Assembly: GCF_905475395.1 (NCBI RefSeq)
Contig: NC_058340.1
Coordinates: forward strand, 75,928,181-75,992,180
DNA length: 64,000 nt
Source: Chrysoperla carnea
Lineage: Eukaryota; Arthropoda; Insecta; Neuroptera; Chrysopidae
Direction of reading: 5' to 3'
Shown here: one piece after another, positions 36,501-46,789 of the stretch
Numbering within the stretch: position 1 is the stretch's first letter
How the letters are laid out: each line of letters begins with the position of its first letter
Translations under genes and position numbers: made by a program
The notes under the pieces: model-generated
Told to the model about the DNA's origin: nothing
What the model saw: the letters and a program-made list of their open reading frames with translations, nothing else
Databases searched by the model: none

Positions 36501-39500
36501 ATTAATAATAATTTTGGATCGAATGTTTTATAAATATGTCAATCTTTTTAATGTTTGATAACCAAAATCACAAAGAATCATTTAGATTTGCTCATCAGTT
36601 CGACTTGTTTATACTTAAGTCCTTGAATCCATTACAATTTTGATTACACAGATGCTTTATTTTGTTTTCTTCAATATTATTTCTAGTTTATTTTTATTAT
36701 TTATTTATTAAGGCTCCGTACCCATAAATAGTAGTAAAGCTACGTCGCCCATAGTCAATCAAAGGGCCTAGAAAATTTTGTATTTGCGCTGTTACAAAAA
36801 CTCATACGCGGTTAATATTTTCACGGATATGTTAAAGTACTTCACCTGCTATAGCATGAAATACTATCTTCTATAAGTCCATAAAAACATGGTTTTATGT
36901 TGCTGCACTATTGGTGACAACAATATACAATACTAAGACATTGTGTCTATACATATACTCAATACACACATTACATCGATTTAACAAGACGAATAAGAAC
37001 TGTTTTAGTGCGACCAAAAACTTCGTCATAAATTTTGTTTCTGAGAAAAAATGATGAAAACCGTTTTCGAGATATATAGAAAAGTATCTATTTTTAAATC
37101 CTGTTATATTCGGTATACTAAGTTTAGTTCCATGTTTGTAACGCTTAAAAATATTGATGATACGAACAAAATTTTAGTATAGGTGTTCACAAAATCATCT
37201 TATTAGTTAATTTCCGGTTGTCTGGAAGCAAACTCGAAAACGAAAAGAGATATCAAGCTAAAATTATAGTGTAATCTCACTTAACGTTTTACCTCCATTA
37301 GAAAAATAAAATAGGGATGATTTTTTGGTTGCAGAACGAGTTAAAACAAAATGCATTTTTTAATAAATTTTTCACGCACGATAATTACAATAAAAAAATT
37401 TCTTGTGAATCCTGTTTAATTAATGCGCTAGTAATTAAACATAAAAGGTAATAGGATATTATTTGAATATTATCTTAATATTAATATTTGAATATTATCT
37501 TAATATTAATATTTTATCTTAATATTTGCCTTATCTTAATAAGAAGTCTAGAGCCAAAAGTAGTATTTGATAATCAATTCAAACCAGTTGAAAATTTGAT
37601 ACGTCTTGATTCCACGACAAGCTTAAAGTTTCATTTGTTGAGCGTCAAACAAAATGATTTTTTCAATTTTAATCATTTATCTTTTTGTTTCTAAATCATT
37701 CTCAATCAATCTTCATCAATTTAAATGTTGCAGAGAATTTATGATTTTTTCAGGCCTTCTGAAAGAGAATCTATTTCAATTTCATATAAGAAAGAATTTC
37801 TCGTGAGAATTTTTAATAATGTTCGCGATTAAGCTTATAAATCTCACATAATATGTAATCTCTTTATTAATTAAACTCATTTGTTTTGCAAAGGTTATTT
37901 AAAGGGCACAGCTGCTATCTTCAAAACAAATTTCGAAAAACAAATTACTATCTCCAGTGATTAATTGGTCAAATATCTACCTATTTTTATAAAAATGCAT
38001 TTGTTTTGTTAAAGATGAACAAGGCTATCTCGAAATATTTCAAAATCAATCTTATTTACTTCCGATAATTTATTTTTATAAATAGAATTTGAAAATGTTG
38101 CAGAGTCGTATCATCAATTTTACGATACTTCAGTTATTATTGAAATAACTACCACGATACTCGAAATAAAATTGGTCAAGTTAACTGATATTTACGTTTT
38201 TTGGCCTACTAGCGTACGAAAAATCTGCGTCTTTGTATGTAATTTTTGTTATTTAAAATAAGCATTTTATTTTTAAATATTTTAATTCCAGTCATTCAAC
38301 CCTCTTAATTATAAAAAATTTATATTTATTTTCACTCCAGTCATATTACGAAACAAAAATAAACTCAAAATAAAATTTTCTTGTAAATAAAAACAAAAGA
38401 AATATTTTCAAAATATAAGTTTGGAAAATTTACAAATAATTTGATCTAAAATTTTAGTCAACATACCATATACAATTCTTTCAAAAACATTTTATCTTTC
38501 CAGACTTTAAGTCGGCTTAAAGTCTAAAATTAACATTCTCGTTCATAAAAATCCTAAACCAAATTAACAAATTCGACACACCCGTCGCAGATTTACTATT
38601 GCAACAAAACACAACTTGTGACTTTTTAAAGATTTTTGTAATTCTTCATTTAGCCAAAAAATTTAAATACATCAAACACCTTTCAAATATTATTCAAGAC
38701 TATAATAAATAATGAAAAATTGCTCTATAATTTTAATGTCGATACTAATATGCGATTAGCAATTTTTAAAATTTTAATTTTTCACTTAGATCACGTCGAA
38801 AACATCAATTTTCTTTATTACCAATCTTTAAAGTCGACTTTATACCAGACTTTATCGTTCAAAGTCCAATTCTAACAATCGTTCATAAAAAACACTAAAC
38901 CATATTAGCCAATTCGACTCACTAGCCACAGATCTGCGATTGCAGCAAAAGAAAAAGGAAAATAAACAACCCATTTCAATCAGACTGTGACTTTTTATAT
39001 AATTTCTAATTCTTCATTTAGTCAAAAAGTTAAAATACATCAAAAATACAAGTTTTTAGTAAAATTAACACAAAACCTTTCAAATATTTTTCAAGACTAA
39101 TAAATAATGAAAAATTGTTGTAGAATTTTAATTTTCATGCTAATATACGATCAGCATTTTTTCAATTATTATTTTTTCAATTAAAAAGTATATTTTATCA
39201 GAAAATGATTTTTTAGTACACAATAATTATTTGTTATTAAGAATTTTGATTAAATATTTTCCGATTTTTCTTTTACTGGAGATGGAAATCTGGATGTTTT
39301 TTGGTTGTTATTTTGAGTCCAATTTATTTTTTAGGCATGAAATTTTCTATATGAGTTTCTATTATTCGATTAAACAGTTTTGTTTCGATTTGATGGTAAA
39401 AAAAATTAATATTTGATTATCGGCAAAAAATTCTATCGTCAAATCGTTGCGTCGCAGTTATCGTTCTTCACTATTAATCAATTCAATAATTTCGATGTCA

Positions 39501-41569
39501 AAAATATCGAAAAAAGTTGAATTATGCATAAAAAATTCTTCTTGTAATTCATTATTTTTGATAAAATTTCAATTTTCTTATCACAAGAAAATTATGAAAT
39601 TAATAATAATCAAAATGAAACTAATCGAGAATTCAGATGAACTATTCGAAAAAATGCAAAAAAAATGATATTACTGAAAATAAAAATAATCGAAAATTCA
39701 GATTTTCAATTAGAAACGAATAATTATGAAATTGAATTATCAAGTTTATTCAGTTTCAAGAGACCCAAATTGGTAAATTAAACAAATTGATCTTTTAGAG
39801 TTTTGCTTTTATCCAAAATATTTGTACGAATTTATAGGCAAATATTAAAAATTAAAGCTTGCGACGTTGCAATGAAAATGTAATGAGCTTATGTAGTGAA
39901 GAAAAAAAATAATTAAAAAAAAAAAATTCAGAAAATTCCCTTACCATGATGAGATTCCATTTTAATTTTAATTATAAAATTTTCTTTTTTTAATTAAAAA
40001 GAAAATCACAAAACTAAGTTTATTAAAAAATAATTAAAGCACAATTGGTTTAAATTTTTTTAATCAATAATAATAATATTTTCGATAATTTCCTTTCCAA
40101 ATAGTTCTGGTGGAAGTGACATACAGAACTAAGAATTTTTCCAATTTCTTTTCATTTTTATATTTATTTGTATCCTATATGATGTGTATGTATGTATATT
40201 TTTTTTCTAAATTATTTTGTATGAGTTACTAAACAATATTATTCTTATTATTTTAATATTTAAATAGCTGTTCTGTTACAGCACCTCCTACTCCAATGGT
40301 ATCATTGTAGGTACTTTATTTAAATATATTAACTACACTGTGTACCAGAAGTATCCATGGATGTGAGTTTAACTAGCTATAGCTAACTTGATACATAATA
40401 TAGAAACATTAACATGTACAGGGTGTTATTAATAATCCGAGAGATGACGAATAGAAAAATCGCAGCGAGATGACTCTACCAAGCTTTTGATACCACTTAG
40501 GGATCCAGTCTGCCATTTCATCAAGATATACCAAAATATTTCGATATCGTAATTCCAATCAGGAGGGAGATCAACATAAAACATCTTTGAGGAGGCTCTT
40601 TTACCTTATCTGCCACTTTGCACTGAATTTTCTCGGAATAATTTAAATTTTTAAGGTTTTATATATTTGCCCCTTGATTGGAGTTTCGACCTCCCGGGCC
40701 ATTAGCGTGGATTCAGAGAAGTGATGTAGAGAGCAATATGAACTCTATGACTAAAATACTAAAATCTGTTACATTTTGCGACTGTTTCTGGAATATCGAC
40801 TGAAATTGCACCAAGAAATCGACATCCGTATATGATTTTGATTGCTATCTCAGAAACTACACGCCCAATCGTCAAATGGTGATTTTTTAATATTTTGTGT
40901 CAAAAATACTCTAAAAATGATTTTCATTCAAGTCGAAGTCAAAAAAAAAAGTTCCTAATTTTTAGGCATTTTCTTAAAGAGTACCCTTTGAAAAAATCCA
41001 AAACATCCCAAAATTATTTTCTTTTTGGAATTTAATGTAACTCGAAAAAAAAATTTTTGTCCAGAAAATAATTTCTAACAAAGTCGGATTCAAAATGGAT
41101 TTCACAATTTTTTTCAATTACCTTAAAATTTTGGTTTTGAGTTTTATAAAACTTGGTTATAAAATAGTAATTCTGACTCAAAAAATACAAAAACCTGTCA
41201 AAATACTTTTAAAAATAATCAGAAATCGCAAAATATCTGATATTTATGTTTTTCGAGTCGTAATTAACCAATCTTTCACGCCAATCAAAAATGTGTATAG
41301 AACCGTCTTAACGATAAGTTTCGTAGTTATCGGCGACCCAAGAAGTTGCTCCGGTTGAATCAGTTTCTACTTTTCTTCACTAGTTAATCACACTCTTAGT
41401 AAAACCAGAATCACAGCAGATTTCATGTTCTTAATTTTTTGAAAACTGATTTTTGATTAAAAAAAATAGCAATATTAACAAAGCAATATTACTTACCCGC
41501 TAAATCACATTTTTTTAAATGTAATAACTTCCAAGATTCTTTACAATCTTCACAACCGCACGAATTCAT
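22907..41569 (-). CDS. Alpha carbonic anhydrase
   Basis: Zinc enzyme for CO2 hydration to bicarbonate. Exons (minus): 41497-41569, 25950-26117, 25463-25581, 24005-24100, 23844-23939, 23609-23740, 22907-23206; 327 aa, longer than the usual 260 or so. The zinc ligands are present: FHCHWG (His97, His99) and ELHFVHWN (His122). The proton-shuttle region NTGHGWHV (His69), GSEHTVDG and the SLTTPP loop (Thr205) are also intact, so it should be active. No signal peptide or membrane segment was seen, suggesting a cytosolic enzyme. The N-terminal exon starts MNSCGCEDC and lacks the usual HWGY segment. The last exon inserts about 50 Ser/Lys/Glu-rich residues between FRSLKL and [14 protein letters not shown]. 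Intron 1 is about 15.4 kb. Confidence 0.93.
24505..24531. repeat. (AAAT)n microsatellite
   Basis: About six tandem AAAT units follow an A-run in carbonic anhydrase intron 3 (25,462-24,101). The rest of that intron is unremarkable AT-rich sequence. Confidence 0.9.
27719..28439. mobile_element. 721-bp MITE with TA duplication
   Basis: Terminal inverted repeats TAGTCCGGAA...TTCCGGACTA continue for about 20 bp (with 'gaaaagggc'). They are flanked by TA at 27,717-27,718 and 28,440-28,441. No coding sequence. Tc1/mariner-type non-autonomous element is the likely class. Confidence 0.75.
29081..29566. mobile_element. About 486-bp foldback element
   Basis: The arms contain 'cccttaataactcttgacc' and its complement, 'ggttcttaaga' and its complement, and a loop near 29,380. 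The left arm is longer through an extra 'gtctatttagacatc' plus a G-run and a second insertion. Ends are GTGTGATAA / GTGTTATCA. No clear target duplication, so it is older than the neighbouring elements. Confidence 0.7.
30851..31115. repeat. Dispersed repeat, copy 1
   Basis: About 260 bp sharing 'gaatgtagacgaaaaataag', 'tgccttggttttcgaaatat' and an ending 'catcctta' with the copy at about 35,630-35,925. Both copies are in the same orientation. Family unknown; no coding sequence. Confidence 0.7.
34448..34924. mobile_element. 477-bp MITE with TA duplication
   Basis: Terminal repeat AGAGACGGTATAAGGTCGA and its complement; arms match for about 200 bp with moderate divergence, including 'tcatagtttttctat'. 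TA flanks at 34,446-34,447 and 34,925-34,926. Non-coding Tc1/mariner-type element. Confidence 0.8.
35630..35925. repeat. Dispersed repeat, copy 2
   Basis: Direct-orientation partner of the repeat at about 30,851-31,115, with about 85 percent similarity by eye and several small indels. Confidence 0.65.
38505..39180. repeat. Imperfect tandem duplication, about 0.32 kb unit
   Basis: Copy 1 (about 38,505-38,800) and copy 2 (about 38,830-39,180) share 'gttcataaaaa', 'tgtgactttttaa/tat', 'aattcttcatttag' and 'aataaataatgaaaaattg'. They are clearly diverged, so this is an older duplication. Confidence 0.7.
39945..39960 (-). CDS. Candidate alternative first coding exon of carbonic anhydrase
   Basis: The 16 nt encode MESHH plus one base, followed by a strong donor (G|GTAAGGG). 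The phase matches exon 2 exactly, giving MESHHD then [12 protein letters not shown]. Fly cytosolic carbonic anhydrase begins MSHHWGY, so the peptide fits the family. It lies 1.5 kb inside the long first intron and would need its own promoter just to the right. No transcript evidence can be seen here. Confidence 0.45.
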
Positions 41570-42008
41570 CTTTATTTTATATGCGCCTACTTGCAAAAAA
41601 TCTGAAACAAGGTGATTAAGAAACTTCGTTGAAACTTATTTTCTATGTTCAAAGGAAAATTTTTGTTTTTCTATTATTTAAGTATGCATTGCCTGAATTT
41701 ACAAAAAATTTTTGGTCGAATGGTCTAAAAAGTTAATTGATGAAACAATAATTTTTCACATGATTAAAAGATAATCATTTTTAAATCAGGGATAAATCCC
41801 TATTTCTTTCGTTAAGTCAATATTCCCATTTAACTTTACACATCTCAATTATAAGACAGTTGCTAGGAAAATTATAAAAAAATTGACAATTAAATGTCAG
41901 TTTGTACAACGTAAGCTCATTTCTAAAGTTATCCAAATTATTGGATAATTACTTCACTAAAAATAAAAACTCTAAAAAAAAAATTAATTTTTATTAATAG
42001 ATAATTAA

Positions 42009-42649
42009 TATTACCTGGATCCTCGGACACTCTGGTTGGAACGGTAATGAGAGAGCGGACAAGCTGGCCAAACTGGGAACCACCATGGCTCCCACTCAAG
42101 AAAAGCTTGCGAGAATACCATACCAAGAAGGTCTTAACAGATTAGGAGATAATCTGAAAAACCAACAATTAAAGGCATGGACCAGCTAAGAGGGAGGGCG
42201 AATCGTCAAAAGCCTGTTGGGTGAAGGAAACTCGCTCGGTAACAGAGCCGAGGAGATCTTGAAACTAAACAGAGCTGATATTAGAGTCATCGTAGAGTTA
42301 CTCACAGGGCATGATAACCTTGGATGATTGGAATAAGACAATCTCCCGCGTGTGACAGATGCGGAGAAAATTCAGAAGAAACATCGATCCACTTTCTCTG
42401 TTACTGCCCGGCGCTCATACAGCAGCGAAGGAAATGGTTTGGTCCGGCCATAGTCGAAACAGAAGAAATTAGGAAACTCAGCGCTAGGCAAATCCTGGGT
42501 TTCAGTACATTAGTTGGTTATAATAGCCACTGAAAAGCGTAGCGTGGATAGAGTACAAGGGTCTATTTGGCTAGGTGCTCTGAACCATTGCTTCGAGGCC
42601 CGATGCTCGAGCATGGCCCGCTAACCTCCATACCCATACCCATACCCAT
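42009..42649 (+). mobile_element. 5'-truncated non-LTR retrotransposon (LINE) with RNase H
   Basis: The plus strand encodes an RNase H segment (WILGHSGWNGNERADKLAKLG), then a C-terminal zinc-knuckle-like region (CDRCGE...HFLCYCPA) typical of RNase H-bearing LINEs of the I/LOA/R1 group. The frame is interrupted by a stop near 42,187 and a shift near 42,320, so the copy is dead. It ends in an (ACCCAT)n tail. A 13-bp direct repeat AATAGATAATTAA flanks it at 41,996-42,008 and 42,650-42,662, so both ends of the insertion are intact. Only the last 640 bp or so of the element were copied in. Confidence 0.9.
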
Positions 42650-42789
42650 AATAGATAATTAACAATAATGGAGCCGAAAATTGATGAAAAATGGGGCTTA
42701 TTTATTAAAGAATGAAACTTTCTGGACTCAGGAAAAAATTTTGATTTTATTTTTGAAATTCTTGACTTATGATAATTGTGATTCATTAT

Positions 42790-43350
42790 AAAGAAATTGA
42801 AACAAAACAAGTGAAAACAAACAATTGACTGAGTTAATTGTTGAAATACCATGTATAGACAGTGTTGATGCGCAATCGTATAGACAGTGTTGATGCGCAA
42901 TCGTTTGTTATTTTTGACGTCACGTAAATAACAAAAGATATTCACTTTTAAAAACGGTGATGTTTACAAAAAAATGTTTCACACAAAAGTTTTTTATTTT
43001 TTGATAAGGAACATTTTTCACATTTAAACATTTGTTCTATCTCTAACGGTTTACAAGATGGGTCCTACGAACCTATAGGTCAAGATCCAATTGACCTATG
43101 TTGCTCATTTACGAACTTGACCTCATTTTTTACGCCCTGAGTAAGCTGTAAAAATTTCAGATCGATATCTGTTTTCGTTTTTGAGTTATCATGTCCACAG
43201 ACGGACGGACGGACGGACAACCGGAAATGGATTAATTAGGTGATTCTATGAACACCTATACCAAAATTTTTTTCGTAGCATCAATATTTTTAAGCGTTAC
43301 AAACTTGGGACGAAACTTAATATACTATGTATATTTCATATATACATGGT
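42790..43350 (+). mobile_element. Half copy of the 876-2210 foldback family
   Basis: Corresponds to the right arm of the foldback at 876-2210, in the same orientation, including 'aacacctatacc' and 'tttttaagcgttac'. A 27-bp segment around 'agacagtgttgatgcgc' is duplicated in tandem at about 42,853-42,903, and a (GGAC)n run sits near 43,205. Confidence 0.75.
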
Positions 43351-43992
43351 ATAAAAAGTTCTATTTACCAAATTTACATAGACCCAATATTTTTTGAAGT
43401 ACACAATTGATTTAGGAATATAGGTACACAAAAACACCGAAAACAAAAATAAATCATAGAAATTTTTCTTCATTGTGAGCTCACGGTCTTACAGTTAAGT
43501 TTATTTGTATATGAAACATTCTGTATTTTTACATATTTATTTATGCAATTGTATATACAATGCATTTAAAAAATATTGACGATAGAAAATATCGATTAAT
43601 AGTACCTAAGTTAGAAAAGTTTAACTAGATGAATGAAATAAAAGTTGTTATAGATGATCAAGTAAAATATTTTTAGTCAAAATTGATTCAATAATAATCC
43701 CAACTAAATGTTTATAACATCCATAAATCCAAAATTCTTAACTCTACGGATAATGTTTTTTTAATTCCTGGCCACAAAAAGAGAATCCAATTTAAACTAA
43801 GCTAGAGATTTGGAAATTTTTTTGTGTGACAGTTCAATGACAGATATCGAAATTTTTACGATTACAATAGCTACCAAACTTACAGTAGATTACTAACTTT
43901 TGCTTGTCTATTTAAAAATACTTCTTGAATATAGAATTCTTTTAATATCGTGAAAGTGTTTATAAGGAAGCTTTTCAAGTTTAAATACTTAC

Positions 43993-44085
43993 CTTCAACA
44001 GACGTTAAATATAGTCAAGTGGATAATTGACAACACTTCAAGGAATACAAAATCATTCAGTCCTGATCTCTACTAAATATATACA
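43993..44085 (-). other. Candidate 5' UTR exon of carbonic anhydrase
   Basis: On the minus strand the sequence ends in a consensus donor, GAAG|GTAAGTATT, at 43,993. An upstream TATA-rich stretch (tatatattta near 44,085) precedes it. No open frame leads into the donor, so it would be non-coding. Its partner would be an acceptor near 41,573-41,600. The right end is a guess. Confidence 0.4.
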
Positions 44086-44099
44086 CATTTGTAATTGTT

Positions 44100-46789
44100 T
44101 TGAATTTGATAACTAATTTTGATATATGATCGGCAAACAACCGTGAATTTCCAAAGTTTATACACAAATTTTTAATTGCTATATCTGATTTCGTTTTGAA
44201 ATAATTCGATTTTAAAATTAGCAAAAACAAAATAGAGAATGTTGATTATAATGCTATACAAATTAACGCGTTTTATATCCAAGGAAAATGATAATAGAAA
44301 TCTGATTTAGAAAATGTAAATGGTACGGTATCCTTGAAATCGAAAGGGGTTCAAATAAATACAATAATATATGCAACCTAATTGAAAGGGTGCAATTGAA
44401 CTTATTAATGAATTTATTATGCAAGTGTAACAGGATGTGACGACATTTATTTATTTTAGGGCTTTTTATTTAATAGAATTTTATACAAACTTTTGTTTCA
44501 AACATTTTTACATTAACTTCAATTCACTATAAATTCAGCTTTATTTTATTTACATAAAATAGTTATTTTCAATTTTTACAAGTCTGTTTTGCGAAACACG
44601 TTTTTACATTTGTTTTAAAATTGGTTTGAAGCTAAATTGGTTTGAAACGAATTTGTACGGAGAAAAACGTTTTGAAAATAAACTTGTACGATTTCGAGGG
44701 CTGCTTCACGAAAATTTGCTTGGCAACATTTTTTAAATATACTTTTTATATAAAATTTTTGTTCCTAGGAAATTTTTCTTAAGGGAAAATTATCCCGAAA
44801 GCTACAAAAATTAGTCCAATATTCCTTAAAATCCAAAAGTCCAGAATTTGATTATTGAAAATACTCGATGAGTTTATCAGAGCTGGATAATTTTTAAAAA
44901 TGGAATGGGAACCGTTTACGGCATAATTGGTTTTATGTATGCAATTTTTTTGGTATTTCTTAAAAAAATATGAAAATACCGTAAAATAAATGACAAAAAG
45001 TGAAATTAAAATTAATTTCTTCTTCATATACTATGTTTGCCATAAGAACTCCATGCTTCTGTTGTGCTAGATAAAGATACAAACAAATCTTTGATGGACT
45101 TTCTCTTGGTTGTTGTTATTTGAAAAATTATTTTTGTCTGCTGATTGTTACATGAATGAGCTTTTGTGAAAGCCAAAACGAAAATCAATAATATTCCCTA
45201 TTTTTGTGTGGTTATCTTTGCGCTGAGGCAACAACAAAAAATGATAGATATATGGATATTTTTAAACTCTCTGTACTTTTAAATACTACAGTTTTTCTAC
45301 GCGTTTCAATTAATTTGAAATCAATTTACCTCTTTTTTCTCTTAATTAAAATTAAAAATTGTCTCGATATATGTTGAGTACTTTACCTAGTCAATTATTG
45401 AGTTCTCGCCTCTGCGCTGCCTCTCAACAGATGTGGTAAAATAGGCTACAAATATAACATTTTCAAGGCTATTTAATTATAAATATATGTAATTACTTTG
45501 TAGATATATTTGTTTTAATGGAATTTAAATTTGTTTCTATAGATATCGTTGTTGTAAAAAAAGGGGAAGTCTATTATCATCAAAATTCAAATGGAATTCT
45601 GCTTGATAAAATAAAAAAACTAACTGAAAACAAAGATGTGAATAATTTGGGCACTAATCTACTTGAGCGACTTGCTATAGGTATAGAGGCCATAATCCAA
45701 AATGTCTAACATACAACTACGTGAGATAAATAAGGCCCAGACGCCAAAGAGTTTGGATGGTTAAAAATATTTTTTTACGTATTTAAAAAAAAAAGAGTAC
45801 ATTATGGCGTATAAAGTGCGGCAACATTGTAATAAATCGGTCGTGTTTATTATGACTTGCCAAGTGGAATATACAATTAGGTATAATCTAAAGTTCATGA
45901 GAACATAACCCAAAAAAAGTATCCAAATTTAAATTTCGCGACAAGTTCTATTGTCTATAAACAAAATTATTTTATTATTGAACTATTTAATATTTACATT
46001 TAATAAAAAATTATAATTTATATCATTATTTAAGAAAATTATTTTTTGACAATAGAAGGACACATAATTTCACAATAACAAAAATAACACAACGTTGCCA
46101 AACATAATATGATTATTCTAAGTTTTTCTACCCTTTCAATTGATAAGTGGTAAGTAATCTGGTAGTCTAAATTGGAGCACCTGAAAACGGGTTCACCTTC
46201 TGTTTTATTAAGTACGAATTATTATCGCCAGTTGGCGGGGTTGCAACTCTCAGTTATCAACAGTCGCAAACTTGTTTTCAAGAACTTTTACTGTCCGGAT
46301 GCCGTTATCACAGGGTACCCTATAGATCTTTTATTCCCAACTGACTTATCAATCTTACTATGTCAAGAACTTCTTAAATCTACGGACAGCCGCCTGCCCT
46401 CCAATACTTGAACTTACTATTGATTTAGTTGGCTAAGTACGTGTTTATTGATATATGAATTAACCGTCAGTCTTAATCGACTTAACGCCAGAAGTAGAAA
46501 TTGCAATTAGAAATACACATAGATCTTTAAGTTTCGAACTTCTTCTCGGGTAAAGTAATAAAATTACTGCTCAGCTTGCAAACACCCGCATATAAAAATT
46601 ATGATTATGAACTGTGAAAAGAAATATTCTAAAAAATAAAAGAAAATTATTTTATTTTTTTCGTTGAATGTATTTCGCATACATAAAATATTTTAATGGC
46701 TAGCTTATCTAAAAAAGGTAACAGATCATTTAAAAAAAAAAATATTTTCATATTTAAGTATTAAGTAACCATAATCAAATTTAATTTGC
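44100..46789. other. Intergenic, no gene recognised
   Basis: Two short open frames occur (45,518-45,709 and 46,172-46,411, plus) but match nothing I recognise and have no exon partners. Both may be decayed repeats. A possible AATAAA for the myosin gene is at 46,651-46,656 (minus). Confidence 0.5.

Larger units (their letters stand above)
26118..41496. other. Carbonic anhydrase intron 1 (15.4 kb)
   Basis: Apart from the alternative exon at 39,945-39,960 I see no coding sequence. It holds inverted-repeat elements (27,719-28,439; 29,081-29,566; 34,448-34,924), fragments of the 876-2210 family (about 30.19-30.61, 33.35-33.72, 37.10-37.28 kb), a dispersed pair (about 30.85 and 35.63 kb) and an imperfect tandem duplication (38.5-39.2 kb). 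A possible LINE 3' tail, 'atcaaaatcggtcc', lies near 36,230. Confidence 0.6.
41570..43992. other. Carbonic anhydrase 5' intron with LINE and foldback half-copy
   Basis: Acceptors just right of the start codon (tttcag at about 41,600, or gcaag nearer) could join the upstream exon at 43,993. The interval holds the truncated LINE (42,009-42,649) and a half copy of the 876-2210 family (42.79-43.35 kb). No other coding sequence seen. Confidence 0.5.

Noticed and set aside
45518-45709. Small plus-strand gene of 63 codons
   Set aside because: No homology I recognise, no splice partners, surrounded by AT-rich sequence with stops. It could be a relic, but I cannot support a gene.
46172-46411. 79-codon plus-strand open frame, more GC-rich than its surroundings
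   Set aside because: I could not match it to a host gene or to a specific mobile element family; left unannotated apart from the intergenic note.
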